Counted from the first letter of the stretch, positions 1 through 10,005 are shown. The stretch: DNA of 64,000 bases from Ariolimax columbianus (GCA_036924085.1 JAVGWX010000019.1:9132361-9196360), one strand, 5' to 3'. Program-made: numbers and translations. Notes: a model not told the origin generated them from the sequence alone.

Positions 1-59
1 TGTGTGTGTGCGTGCGTGCGCGCGTGCGTGCGTGCGTATGTGCGTGCGTGCACGTGTGC
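1..59. repeat. (TG/CG)n microsatellite
   Basis: Alternating purine-pyrimidine run of TG, CG and TA dinucleotides at the window edge. It may continue to the left. Confidence 0.9.
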
Positions 60-94
60 TCTCGTGTGTCATGTTTAACTTCCACATAACGTAC

Positions 95-220
95 CTGGAC
101 ATTTCTCACACTGCTTCCTCATAACGTTAGCAATAGATTTGGTGACTTTACTGATCTCTTGAGCAGCCGTCTGAACGAACTCGTCAGGAAAGTGACAACA
201 TCTCTCAGTGTGCTGGACTC
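95..220 (-). CDS. Candidate internal coding exon, gene not recognised
   Basis: On the minus strand a pyrimidine-rich acceptor (ending CCACTTTTCAG) precedes 126 nt that end at a consensus donor (CCAG then GTACGT). Exactly one frame is open throughout; it enters with one borrowed base and leaves with one, and reads about 41 residues including HFPDEFVQTAAQEISKVTKS and MRKQCEKCP. Both other frames contain stops or look unlike protein. There is no similarity I recognise, and it does not resemble the LINE proteins nearby. It could be an exon of a host gene extending off the left edge. Splice sites of this quality also occur by chance, so it stays a candidate. Confidence 0.35.
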
Positions 221-244
221 CTGAAAAGTGGACTTAACCGTGAC

Positions 245-720
245 ATGAAGTCGGTATACTGGTTTAGAAGAGTCTGTATACAATCAGTTTCTTTTACTTA
301 ACTCGACTTAAAACCTATGTCTAAAATCTATTCTTGAATGCATTAATTGGCTCTACTATTTCCTGAGGCAATACATTTTAACAAATTTCCTAGTATATAA
401 TCTGGACCTTTCTTTAATTAATGTGTAGTTGTGCTCTCTTGTTCATGTAGGTGGTTTAATTTTTTAAAACATTTTAGTCTAATTTATCCTTACCGTTTAT
501 TATCTTATTAAAATGCATTAAATCATCTAGAATTCTTTTGTTTTCTTTATACCATATGCCGGTTTTTCTGAGTATTTCCATTTAACTATAATTCCAGAAT
601 TCCACTATTGATTTTGTTGCTCTTCTTTTTATCCTTTCCAGTATGTGTGTATCCCTTCTACGATAAAGACTTCACATCAATCTAGGTCTAACTAATGCAT
701 TATAGAGTTTTCTAATTCAT
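245..720 (-). mobile_element. CR1-like LINE, degraded 3' fragment
   Basis: Read on the minus strand this matches the better-preserved CR1-like copy at 49995-50600: the end of the reverse transcriptase ORF (relics of the Q-K-R-A-T-K, N-Y-S-Y-E-E-R-L-R and L-D-I-R-K-Y-F blocks) followed by the 3' UTR with the CTGGTTTAGAAG motif. Stops and small indels are scattered through it, so it is a dead copy. It abuts the I-group fragment that begins near 726. Confidence 0.75.
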
Positions 721-725
721 CTTCT

Positions 726-1161
726 GTGCAAGACTACCACAACCAGATTCTAGTGTGACCTACGAAGAGTCCAAAAGGTTTATTAGGGACATATACATGG
801 CCAAATGGGAAACAGAGCATACTGGCTACACAAAAAACTATGCCTCCTACCAGTTGAACATAAGAGAGCAGGTCGTGGTCTTCAGACTCCGCACAGGCCA
901 CACCAGACTGATGTACCATCTATTCAATAAACTGAAGATAGGTGGCACTGACGAATGCACATGTGGTACAGGGAAAATGACCGCTGAACATCTGCTGCAA
1001 AATTGCCCGACATACGAGGACTAGAGAAAGCAGATGTGGCCATCGCCAGTGCCAACACTAGACAAGCTCTATGGCAGTGTTGACATCCTCAGGGTGACTG
1101 CTGCTTTCTTCGAACAAATTCAAGTTGACGTCTGACAGCGTACGAAGAAGAAAAAGAAGAA
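726..1161 (+). mobile_element. I-group LINE, 5'-truncated 3' end with (GAA)n tail
   Basis: Encodes the C-terminus of the same I-group LINE polyprotein seen at 60543-62562: MTYEESKR-like block, R-T-G-H-T-R-L-M-Y-H and the zinc knuckle C-T-C-x8-H-x4-C. The open frame runs 755-1024, where a CAG codon has become TAG; homology continues past the stop to the usual end and a GAA-rich tail (1143-1161). The tail meets the oppositely oriented TTC tail of the next element. The copy is more diverged than those at 44 or 55 kb. No clear TSD was seen. Confidence 0.85.
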
Positions 1162-1162
1162 A

Positions 1163-1322
1163 TTCTTCTTCTGCGTTCGTTCTCAATCTCCCACTACCAA
1201 GTCCTAGACAGAGCTTTGCAAGTAGCAGGATGTGGTCCGGAAAACGGAATGCGTTGTATCGCTAGTTTACAGCTTGACTGCAATATTTGCACCTTTCGGT
1301 CCGACACATCCGTATTCGGCAG
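1163..1322 (-). mobile_element. (GAA)n-ended short dispersed element, 3' part
   Basis: Minus-strand copy of a short element also found at 36156-36312, 52404-52446, 54950-55244 and 57430-57786. Shared blocks are the GCAAATAT motif, GCATTCCGTT and the terminal GGTAGYGGGAGATTGAGAAC followed by GAA repeats. The first 160 nt from the 3' end are kept here. It is followed at about 1323-1372 by a tiny minus-strand CR1-like scrap. Confidence 0.75.
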
Positions 1323-1370
1323 CATTATAGAGTTTGAGCACCACTTCCTTGTTTCCACGTTTAATATTTG

Positions 1371-1426
1371 TGGTCGACATGTAAGGCACTCGCCTCTCAA
1401 AGCGATGAACGGAAAGGCGGGGGTTC
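1371..1426 (+). mobile_element. tRNA-like SINE head, left half (split in the T-loop)
   Basis: TGGTCGACATGTAAGGC resembles a pol III A box and D-arm, followed by an anticodon-arm-like stretch and GGCGGGGGTTC, the first half of a T-arm/B box. The other half (GAGCCCCGC) lies at 2805-2813, after a 1.37-kb LINE insertion. Rejoined, the B box would be GGTTCGAGCCCC. I read this as the promoter head of a SINE rather than a functional tRNA because no acceptor stem is evident. Confidence 0.5.
1416..1426. repeat. TSD, left copy
   Basis: GGCGGGGGTTC, repeated exactly at 2794-2804. The two copies bracket the I-group LINE insertion. Confidence 0.75.
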
Positions 1427-2793
1427 TTCTTCTTCTTCTTCTTCTTCTTCTTCGTACGCAGTAAGACAGTAACCATTATTAACCATTACCAGGCGTCATC
1501 CTGAGGCTGTCGACACTGCCATAGAGTTTGTCTAGTGTTGCCACTGGTGATGGCCACATCTGCTCTCTCTGATCCTCGTATGTCGGGCAGTTTTGCAGCA
1601 AATGTTCAGCGGTAATTTTCCCAGTAACACACGGCCACCTATCTTCAATTTGTTGAATAGGTGGTACATGAGTCTATTGTGGCCAGTGCGAAGTCTGAAG
1701 ACCACGACCTGCTCTTTTCTGTTCAACTGGTAATAGGCATCGTTTTTGGTGTAGCCAGTATGTTCGGTTTTCCATTTGGTCATGTATCTAGCTCTAATAA
1801 GCCGTTTTGACTCTTCGTATGTCATACTAGTATCATGTTGTGGTAGTTTTGCACCTTCGTTTGCCAGTCTGTCTGCCTCCTCGTTGCCTTGGATGTTGCA
1901 GTGAGATGGAACCCACTGCATCACTATTCTTTTTGGTGCGGCCTGCTGGCATAGTTGACAGAGTACTGCTCTTAAATCATTAAGTTCAGTATTTTTCTGG
2001 CTTTTCAGTGATGTGACTACGGCCAGTGCATCTGTAAGCAGGACTATGTGGCTTTCATTCCATTTACCTGTCACCATTTCTTCCACTGCCGCCCTCAGTG
2101 CCTCTGCCTCCGCTCTGAAATTGCTTGTGTATTTTCCAGTAGCGAATGACAGTGTTATTTTTCTGCCATTTGGTAGGCTCAGGAATGCTCCTACCCCTCC
2201 GTACTGTGTTGTATTTGTTACTGAACCGTCGGTGTATGCATGGGTCCAGTCCATGCTTGGGTAGTTTTCCGTTATGTAACTCAGGGTAGTATCTCTTCTT
2301 TCTTTTTCAGACTGGCAGTTTTTGTTTCTAATACCTGGTATATTTTCTACCACCTCTGGAAATATATGCTGCCTCCAGGTAGGTTTTCGTACAGTAGGGA
2401 AGGGCTTTGGTGTTGTTAGTGCGATCATGAGGTTTTCGTGCATCTTTGCTTTGGCTATTTCTGCAAAGTTTCTTCGCTTTAGTTTCCCACTTCCGAAATT
2501 GTTTAGTCCCTGGTGCATTGGATGGTCAGTCAGTCTTCTGAGTTTCTCTGACTGCAGCTGGGCTTTGAAGTCTCTTCTATCGGTCATGGATTGCAGTTTT
2601 GTAATCTTTTCAAGTTCTACAATTGGCGTTGACTTCATGCCTCCTGTTATAACTCTCATGGCTTGGTTTTGGAGTTTGCTAACTTTATCGAAGTTCGCCT
2701 TTGCTGCTGTTGTCCATGCCGCAATGCCATACTCGAGAACTGGTCTCACTCTTCCAGTGTAGTTTCTTTAGTATACTTTCGTCTGCTCCCCAG
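1427..2793 (-). mobile_element. I-group LINE, 5'-truncated insertion flanked by 11-bp TSDs
   Basis: A minus-strand LINE copy of about 1.37 kb, ending in a (GAA)n tail at 1427-1450 and truncated at the 5' end inside the reverse transcriptase thumb region. An 11-bp TSD (1416-1426 and 2794-2804) brackets it, the hallmark of target-primed reverse transcription. It contains the RNase H reading frame described separately. It is one of the two longest copies of this family in the window. Confidence 0.9.
1532..2749 (-). pseudogene. I-group LINE polyprotein fragment: RT thumb plus RNase H, zinc knuckle deleted
   Basis: A 405-residue open frame. The first 100 or so residues are the C-terminal RT/thumb segment (R-P-V-L-E-Y-G-I-A-A-W, then K-L-Q-N-Q-A-M-R-V-I-T-G-G). 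Next is an RNase H1-type domain with all four expected acidic positions: TDGS, A-E-A-E-A-L, L-L-T-D-A and the H-C-N-I-Q-G-N-E-E-A-D block. RNase H would remove the RNA strand during retrotransposition. The frame then diverges: compared with the copy at 62350, a short deletion near 1632 removes the zinc-knuckle start and shifts the frame, giving a spurious C-terminus. The first Met is internal to the original protein and is not a true start. It is a non-functional fragment. Confidence 0.85.
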
Positions 2794-2804
2794 GGCGGGG
2801 GTTC
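2794..2804. repeat. TSD, right copy
   Basis: Exact repeat of 1416-1426, flanking the LINE insertion. Confidence 0.75.
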
Positions 2805-3121
2805 GAGCCCCGCAAGTTTCAAGCCACTCCTGGTCTCAAAGGACGAGAGTGTCTGCATCCTGAATTACCTCAAGTCGTATTGAATTATGTCTTGCCACTG
2901 GTCTAAAGTAGTTCCAGACCAGAGAAAGAGGTCGATGACCAGCGCACTTTCTTCCTCACTATAATCCTCATTCAGCGGAAGTTACATCATCAAGACCAGA
3001 GAATGAGGTCGATGACCAGCAAAGTTTCTTCCTCACTATAATCATCATACAGCGGAAGTGACATCATCAAGACAAACCCGTCTGTTGCTATCACCATCTT
3101 TGTTTGCGATGGCCAACTAAC
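2805..3121 (+). mobile_element. SINE-like body with an internal 73-bp duplication
   Basis: Begins with the right half of the tRNA-like T-arm (GAGCCCCGC). It then holds a segment (GAGGTCGATGACCAGC...TCCTCACTATAATC...GTGACATCATCAAGAC) present twice with a period of about 73 bp, ending in TTTGCGATGGCCAACTAAC. A related stretch recurs at 41775-41895, so this is a dispersed family. The link between the tRNA-like head and this body is inferred from adjacency. Confidence 0.5.
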
Positions 3122-3235
3122 TAACATTTCTTTGTCATACCAAGCATTGAATTTGCCTTTTTCACTGCTACCTGGACTTTATTACTCACCCTTACTGTAT
3201 GATCTATTATAAGTCCTAGGCCCCTTTAGATATTC
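3122..3235 (-). mobile_element. CR1-like LINE scrap
   Basis: The minus strand matches 14690-14800 of the CR1-like copy (blocks D-L-G-V-I-I-D-H-T and V-A-V-K-K-A-N-A-M-L-G). Only about 110 nt remain. Confidence 0.7.
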
Positions 3236-3385
3236 TGTATGGTGCTACATACTAAGCCCCAAGTAAACAAAGTAAACGGAGAGATACTGTGATTAAAAAA
3301 ATAGCTGCATGAATCTATGATAAATAATAAGAAGTGATGGTAGATGTGAAAGGAAAGTGGGGCAGAGAATAGACCCAAACAACAT

Positions 3386-3772
3386 TTCTTCTTCTTCTTC
3401 TTCTTCTTTTTCTTCTTCGTACGCTGTCAGACGTTAACTTGAATTTGTTCGGAGAAAGCAGCAGTCATCCTGAGGCTGTCGACACTGCCATAGAGCTTGT
3501 CTAGTGTAAGCACTGGTGATGGCCACACCTGCTTTCTCTAGTCCTCGTATGTCGGGCAATTTTGCAGCAGATGTTCAGCGGTCATTTTCCCTGTACCACA
3601 TGTGCATTCGTCAGTTTATTGAATAGATGGTACCTCAGTCTGTTGTGGCCTGTGCGGAGTCTGAAGACCACGACATGCTCTCGTCTGTTCAACTGGTAAC
3701 AAGCATCATTTTATTGTGTGTAGCCGGTATGCTCTGTTTCCTATTTGGCTCTAATACACCCTTTTAGATAAG
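3386..3772 (-). mobile_element. I-group LINE 3' fragment
   Basis: Starts with the TTC-rich complement of the (GAA)n tail and the CGTACG(C) end motif, then the complement of the zinc-knuckle C-terminus. It has several stops and a short deletion near 3625 inside the knuckle, so it is a decayed copy. Confidence 0.8.
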
Positions 3773-4700
3773 TTCATAGCAGGCGGGTGAGAGAAAAACG
3801 GCGATATAAATGGGAGAGCAAAACATCAAGAGATAACGGTCGAAGTGTATCATCAAGGCAAGAAACAGCATATTAAAGGTCCATTGCAGTGCCATAGTGT
3901 TCTCCCCGAGTACCACCCATTGTATGCGTCAGAATAATCGATACATAAAGAGAATAAAACTGAAATATCACAGCAAACTTTATATTGCATAAACTTCTGC
4001 TCAGTTGTAGATAGGAAACACGTTAATGGAAAATGGCTCACAAATCCTTCATTGCATCTGGACGCCCCTAAATGTGCTCTTTCCCTGTCACTGTTGAAAG
4101 TGCAGACGACAGAACACGATCTCCGTAGTTCCCGCTCTGGCTCCTTATATTCTTCAGATGTCGTCAGATACTCATTTGCAACTAGATCGAATAGGAGAAG
4201 CGATCATATGATGAGAAAACAAACAGCATGCCAGGTTACAGATAAATAAGTTCGACGAGATTGAAACCTGGTACGATGGATTTATAGGACAAGCTCATCA
4301 CATTTTGGTCATTTGAGAAGATCAATGAATGTTCGAGCCCATTTGAGGAACTCTTTGGTCTGGTGGTTTTAGAAGACATGGTTGTACGTTACCTTTAGTA
4401 GGGATGTCTAACCATATCATAAACAACGCTTATATGGTGATTTTAAATTAAATCTGTCAGTTCGCGTTAAAGGCGCCTGCATGTATACGAACCGTACGTG
4501 TATTAGTGTGTGAGTAGTAATGGGAATTCCATATGTACAAACTATGACTATGAATTTTGTACACAGTGTGAACACTCATCAAGTTCATGTGGATTTCGTG
4601 TAGCTACTAGCAGACGTATGAAGAACTTCTGTCTGCCAATGAAACTGTACTACTGATAAAAGTTCCAATCAGGTTTTTTACAGAAAATTAGATCCAGAAA
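3773..4700. other. No gene or repeat recognised
   Basis: AT-rich sequence with only short stop-riddled frames. I see no array, SINE box or LINE motif. Confidence 0.5.
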
Positions 4701-4707
4701 ATCATAA

Positions 4708-4780
4708 TACATGTCTAGGATTTGAACCACCTACCTCTGGCACCATAAGCAAGGATCACACCTCTAGACCACCATGCCAG
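4708..4780 (-). mobile_element. tRNA-like sequence (tRNA pseudogene or SINE head)
   Basis: The minus strand has TGGTCTAGAGGTGTGATCC (A-box/D-arm-like), an anticodon-arm-like stem and GGTGGTTCAAATCC (B-box-like). The acceptor stem does not pair convincingly, so a functional tRNA is unlikely. Confidence 0.45.
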
Positions 4781-4859
4781 ATGAAAATTAAGTTTCGCGA
4801 AGGAAGTATGTAATGTTGCTTTGCTTTGGCTAGGCAAGAACGGGGCCTGGTGGCTTCAT

Positions 4860-5310
4860 CCATGCAATATCTCCCAGCGGAGACTCTCCATGCAGACCAG
4901 GCTTTGTATATTCTCCTGCATTGTCTCCATCCTCCTGTGCAGTTCAGAGACCCGGACACTACTCCAACAGGACCGACAGCGTCTTGAGGCCTTCCACATG
5001 CGCAACTATAGGCGCCGGTTCGGGTCCCCTGGCATGACCTGATTTCAAACAGTGAAATAGTTCGACGTTCTCAACTTACAGGCATCGCATCGACGATTGA
5101 TCGCCGTCGCCTCTCCCTCTTCGGACAGTCCCTGGAAAGTCCCAGCCCACGAGATGCTCCGGCAGGCCGGGAAGACACCGTGTTCATACTGGAGACATCC
5201 TTGGGGTGGCCCTCGTAACGCCTAGCTGAAACAGAACGTCACCTCCCCAACAGAACTGCAGGTCACCTCTGACGAGGCTAGCAGATGTAGTCATGGACAC
5301 GGTCGCCTAG
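4860..5310 (+). mobile_element. Non-LTR reverse transcriptase C-terminal remnant
   Basis: The plus strand encodes C-I-V-S-I-L-L-C-S-S-E-T-R-T-L, then R-L-E-A-F-H-M-R-N-Y-R-R-R-F-G, the post-RT block common in RTE-type LINE proteins (usual form L-L-Y-G-S-E-T-W-T-L...R-L-E-A-F-H-M-R). A stop at 5040 breaks it. Beyond the stop, A-S-T-I-D-R-R-R-L-S-L-F-G-Q continues the family pattern in another frame. It is a dead fragment. Confidence 0.65.
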
Positions 5311-5552
5311 GCGCAATATTATTCTTATAACTTCAACTATTAAGAAGGCGGAAACACAATTCGTTTCGTACAAAAATAACCTCGCTTTATTGAATAAAAA
5401 AATGAGACTGTAAATTCGGTGGTCCTTACAGCCGAAACAAAACATAAACGCAGCTATTTCCCCATATCAACTATGTATTTATTGACCCCATAATGGAATG
5501 AAATGTATTGATCACCTTTTAAACAAAAACATAATAAGAGAAAAAAAAATGT

Positions 5553-5632
5553 TAGGGCTTGCCTAGGATTTGAACGCGGGACCTTCTCGCACAGTTAGCG
5601 AGTATCGCGTGATTCGATCAGCCAATCAAATT
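5553..5632 (-). mobile_element. Second tRNA-like sequence
   Basis: The minus strand reads GGCTGATCGAATCACGCGA, a possible A box, then a stem around GCTAACTGTGC and CGCGTTCAAATCC as a B box, with CTAGG after it as in the copy at 4708-4780. The cloverleaf is incomplete. Probably a SINE head or a pseudo-tRNA. Confidence 0.4.
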
Positions 5633-5917
5633 ATTATTAGCGACACACGAAGGACTACCCAGAATTAATAGTTTCATTTTTCTGCTTGAACTGAATTTAA
5701 TTGAAGTGATTGACGGGCCGAATCAAATTCTTAATGGACTGTATCAGTAGGAAGTCCACTACTGGCATTTTCATTACCTTGACCTTCGCAGCCATATTTG
5801 AGGAAGTCGCTAAATGTTCGGGCCCACTTGTCGAACTCACTGGCCTGGTCGTTGTAGTAGGGGCATTGGTGACTCGTGTTGTAGACGGTGACTGTGGGGA
5901 CAAGAAACATTGGAATC

Positions 5918-6030
5918 AAGGTGTGGTGCTGGTGGTGGTGGGGATGATGGCAGTAGTGGTGGTGGTGTTGGCAGTGGTGGTGCTGGTTGTAGTGGTGGTG
6001 AAAGTGATGGTGCTGGTGATAGTTGTGGTA
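5918..6030. repeat. GTG/GGT-rich simple sequence
   Basis: Imperfect GTG and GGT triplets leading into the large 21-bp array. Confidence 0.7.
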
Positions 6031-6058
6031 GTTAATTGGATGACAACTTTGATGTTGA

Positions 6059-7291
6059 AAGTGATTGTGGTTGTGATGGTGATGATTGTGGTTGTGATGG
6101 TGATGATTGTGGTTGTGATGGTGATGATTGTGGTTGTGATGGTGATGATTGTGATGGTGATGATTGTGGTTGTGATGGTGATGATTGTGGTTGTGATGGT
6201 GATGATTGTGGTTGTGATGGTGATGATTGTGATGGTGATGATTGTGGTTGTGATGGTGATGATTGTGGTTGTGATGGTGATGATTGTGGTTGTGATGGTG
6301 ATGATTGGGGTGGGGATGGTGATGGTTGTGATGGTGATGATTGTGGTTGTGATGGTGATGATTGTGGTTGTGATGGTGATGATTGTGGTTGTGATGGTGA
6401 TGATTGTGGTTGTGATGGTGATGATTGTGATGGTGATGATTGTTGTTGTGATGGTGATGACTGTGGTGGGGATGGTGAAGATTGTGGTGGGGATGGTGAT
6501 GACTGTGGTTGTGATGGTGATGACTGTGGTTGTGATGATTGTGGTGAGGATGGTGATGATTGTGGTTGTGATGGTGATGATTGTGGTTGTGATGGTGATG
6601 ATTGTGGTGGGGATGGTGATGATTGTGGTGGGGATGGTGATGATTGTGATGGTGATGATTGTGGTGAGGATGGTGATGATTGTGGTGGGGATGGTGATGA
6701 TTGTGATGGTGTTGATTGTGGTGAGGATGGTGATGATTGTGGTTGTGATGGTGATGATTGTGATGGTGATAGTTGTGGTTGTGATGGTGATGATTGTGGT
6801 TGTGATGGTGATGACTGTGGTGGTGATTGGTGATGACTGTGGTGGTGATTGGTGATGATTGTGGTGGGGATGGTGAAGATTGTGGTGGGGATGGTGAAGA
6901 TTGTGGTGGGGATGGTGATGATTGGGGTGGGGATGGTGATGATTGTGGTGGGGATGGTGATGATTGTGGTTGTGAGGGTGATGATTGTGATGGTGATGAT
7001 TGTGGTTGTGATGATTGTGGTTGGCATGGTGATGATTGTGGTTGTGATGGTGATGATTGTGGTTGGCATGGTGATGATTGTGGTTGTGATGGTGATGATT
7101 GTGGTTGGGATGGTGATGATTGTGGTGGGGATGGTGATGATTGTGGTTGTGATGGTGATGATTGTAGTTGGCATGGTGATGATTGCAGTTTGCATGGTGA
7201 TGATTGTGGTGGGGATGGTGATGATTGTGGTGGGGATGGTGATGATTGTGGTGGGGATGGTGATGATTGTGGTTGTTATGGTAATAATTCG
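6059..7291. repeat. 21-bp minisatellite, about 55 units, G/T-rich strand
   Basis: Units of the form GATTGTGGTTGTGATGGTGAT, with frequent 12-bp partial units and GGTGGGGATGG variants. The period is a multiple of three, so long frames stay open on both strands (about 265, 381 and 387 residues). These are repeat products and not genes: no frame has a non-repetitive domain. The plus strand is strongly G-rich, with local runs such as GGGGTGGGGATGG. Confidence 0.95.
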
Positions 7292-7478
7292 AATATGTCT
7301 GTGGCGGAGGTACTGAGCTTGATCATGCTGATAGTGCTGATGAATATGATGGTGCTATCATCAATCATGACAGTGTTAGACAACATTACTAACTCATGCA
7401 TGTTTCACATGTGCCATAGTGCTCGATCAATTTGGTTACATCTGATGTTTTGAGGTCGGCTTCCGCTTCTGCTCTGAA

Positions 7479-7714
7479 ACTGTAAAAGTGTCAATGTGTT
7501 AGTTGTAAAAGTGTCAATGTGTTAGTTGTAAAAGTGTCAATGTGTTAGTTGTAAAAGTGTCAATGTGTTAGTTGTAAAAGTGTCAATGTGTTAGTTGTAA
7601 AAGTGTCAATGTGTTAGTTGTAAAAATGTCAATGTGTTAGTTGTAAAAGTGTCAATGTGTTAGTTGTAAAAGTGTCAATGTGTTAGTTGTAAAAGTGTCA
7701 ATGTGTTAGTTGTT
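7479..7714. repeat. 23-bp minisatellite, about 10 units
   Basis: Nearly identical units of TGTAAAAGTGTCAATGTGTT plus AGT. One unit has a single G to A change. Very low divergence suggests recent expansion. Confidence 0.95.
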
Positions 7715-7739
7715 CGACTCTTGATTTGAGCCAAACACG

Positions 7740-8490
7740 GAGAATAAGCTGAAGAGATGAATTTTTCAGTGAGAATTTCTTAGATAAACAAGCATCTCGT
7801 ATCCGTTACTATATATTACTGATTGAAATTAGTGATATATTCTCTATGAGTTGTGACTAGTCCATGACGAAGATCTTTTGGAGATTGAAGAATGCTAGGA
7901 TAGCATGTGAACTCAAGCTTTAGAGAGTCTGTGGACACGTTTTTTGGAGATTTATGGATCGACTTCACTCCGGGCATAACCATAGGTGCTCACACTCTCT
8001 CGGCAAATGACAAGGGTGTGGAGACTTAATTATTCTTGTAGGTCGCTGGTTATACACACCCCTAATTCACTATCCCTTGCCAAACATCCCTCCCCCCCTT
8101 ACTCGAAACTCATTTGATTTAAAAGTTATGCAGTCTGTGGATTGCTGATTCATCTAATGAGGTGTCATCACCCAAGAGGCGGTCATTAATAGACTTAACA
8201 ATATCACTCCTTTCCCTACCTATATGACCATAATGAATGGTTATCAGGTCAGGATGTTATCTCTTTCATTGCCTTGAACCACAGCATGACCAGGACAGTA
8301 GATCCACACCAGTCCCTAGAGGTTTGAGGCATCTTAAGCTACCATTCACTTATCCCTTTGCCAGCCCTTGTTGCACCTTACGAAAAGTAAAGAATAAGAT
8401 TCTGACACGATGATTGTCGTTGCTGAAGAGGTCTTAGTCATCTCAGAGCTGAGGTCCTTTCTTCAATGTTTCGTTCACGTAGTGCAGATT
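7740..8490. other. No gene recognised; one dispersed-repeat patch
   Basis: The stretch about 8036-8070 (GTCGCTGGTTATACACAC...CTAATT) resembles 38728-38765, suggesting an old dispersed repeat. Otherwise I see nothing. Confidence 0.4.
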
Positions 8491-8501
8491 GTTGTTCTGT
8501 A

Positions 8502-8690
8502 AGCCCCCCCCCCCCCCTCATGGAGGAGCTGAGACGCTAGTCCAGTCATGCCCCCCCCCCCTTCATGGAGGAGCTGAGACGCTAGTCCAGTCATGCCCCC
8601 CCCCCCCCTCATGAAGGAGCTGAGACGCTAGTCCAGTCATGCCCCCCCCCCTCATGGAGGAGCTGAGACGCTAGTCCAGTCAGGCAAACC
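8502..8690 (+). repeat. Four tandem copies of the (CAA)n-element head, with poly-C
   Basis: Each unit of 42-46 bp is a C-run followed by TCATGGAGGAGCTGAGACGC and TAGTCCAGTCATG. The last unit continues without a break into the (CAA)n-ended element, so the array is an expansion of its 5' end. Confidence 0.85.
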
Positions 8691-9000
8691 ATACTGACCA
8701 GAACGTTGCGTCAGGTTCAAAACACTGACCAAGACCATAATATCTCTTCCCTGTGGCGTTCCCTAGAAACAGGCTGTTTTCAAGACAGTCTGGCTGACGA
8801 GATGTGGATCGATGTGATCCACGTAGTAGTGAGCGCCACGCAGATGAAGCCAAACATAGCACAACCGCCTGGAGGACCGCAGCCCACCTTTTATCAGCAT
8901 GCTCGGGGTGTGAGGAAAGCTACTAGAACTCGCCACCTAACGACCTTCTCAGGGAGCACAAAAGATTAAACTTACTCATTGTTGGTATTAAACAACAACA
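8660..9000 (+). mobile_element. (CAA)n-ended dispersed element, most complete copy
   Basis: About 340 bp ending in (CAA)n. Hallmarks are CTGACCAAGACCA, GTAGTAGTGAGCG, CGCAGATGAAGCCAA, GCCTGGAGGACCGCAGCC, GTGTGAGGAAAGCTACTA and the terminal TTACTCATTGTTGGTATTAA. Other copies: 12912-13250 (minus), 22946-23220, 31105-31375 (minus) and 45910-46465. I see no clear A or B box, no terminal inverted repeats and no lasting ORF, so it is non-autonomous. It may be a 5'-truncated LINE 3' end, a SINE, or a Helitron-like element with internal satellite. Confidence 0.75.
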
Positions 9001-9215
9001 ACAAATCCCACTAAGATCATCAACAATCTGATCTCTCTCAGGGCGCACAAAAGACTAAACTTACTCATTGTTGGTATTAAACAACAACAACAAATCCCAC
9101 TAAGATCATCAACAATCTGATCTCTCTCAGGGCGCACAAAAGACTAAACTTACTCATTGTTGGTATTAAACAACAACAACAACAAGTCCCACTAAGATCA
9201 TCAACAATCTGATCT
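8948..9215 (+). repeat. Three tandem copies of the element tail plus flank, period about 89 bp
   Basis: Each unit holds CTCAGGGCGCACAAAAGACT, the TTACTCATTG end, (CAA)n and then flanking DNA (CCCACTAAGATCATCAACAA). The flank is duplicated with the tail, so the expansion happened after insertion. Confidence 0.9.
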
Positions 9216-9404
9216 CTCATTCTACCAGAAAAGTCCCAACCAGTTACATCATTGCACAGCAACGATCCATTGAACAATCTGGCGACATGAATATCATCAG
9301 TGTTACAGTAGTCGCAACAGGCCCCTGGTTTTCCCTTACAACTTTTAAACCAATGAATGGATTTCAATAACATTTGATAAGAACATACTGTGAAGAAATT
9401 GGGT

Positions 9405-9557
9405 GACGACGAACTCCGTACTCACAATCTGAAGGTTCTGGGTTCACTCCTCCTTACAGCACAGGCCGTTACCCCGGGGAAGCAAAAAATTACAAAATGC
9501 AGGAGGAAGCAGAACCTTACATCAAATGCGTGACGAATCGAATGCAGTGGGCGAGCA
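9405..9557 (+). mobile_element. tRNA-SINE family A, 5'-truncated copy
   Basis: Contains CTGGGTTCACTCCTCC (decayed B box), GCCGTTACCCCGGGGAAGCA and GCAGGAGGAAGCAGA, typical of the SINE at 62646-62888. It runs directly into the 69-bp array. Confidence 0.75.
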
Positions 9558-10005
9558 AGGGACTGGACACAAAGGTCGTCTGACTTACCCCGCCTGCTGA
9601 CTTCTTTGAAGATCGTGCCATTTCAAAGGGACTGGACACAAAGGTCGTCTGACTTACCCCGCCTGCTGACTTCTTTGAAGATCGTGCCATTTCAAAGGGA
9701 CTGGACACAAAGGTCGTCTGACTTACCCCACCTGCTGACTTCTTTGAAGATCGTGCCATTTCAAAGGGACTGGACACAAAGGTCGTCTGACTTACCCCAC
9801 CTGCTGACTTCTTTGAAGATCGTGCCATTTCAAAGGGACTGGACACAAAGGTCGTCTGACTTACCCCACCTGCTGACTTCTTTGAAGATCGTGCCATTTC
9901 AAAGGGACTGGACACAAAGGTCGTCTGACTTACCCCACCTGCTGACTTCTTTGAAGATCGTGCCATTTCAAAGGGACTGGACACAAAGACTTACCCCACC
10001 TGCTT
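9557..10005. repeat. 69-bp satellite, about 6.3 units
   Basis: Unit from GGGACTGGACACAAAGGTCG to GATCGTGCCATTTCAAA. Units differ by only one or two bases (CCGCC or CCACC). As 69 is 23 codons, frames of about 155 and 170 residues stay open on both strands; these are artefacts. The last unit is internally deleted. Confidence 0.95.

Noticed and set aside
4708..4780. Functional tRNA gene
   Set aside because: A and B boxes are recognisable but the acceptor stem does not pair; kept as a tRNA-like element only.
6032..7195. Long Ser/Pro/Gln-rich, Met/Val-rich and Cys/Gly/Asp-rich open frames
   Set aside because: All are translations of the 21-bp minisatellite; both strands and several frames are open at once and none has non-repetitive sequence.
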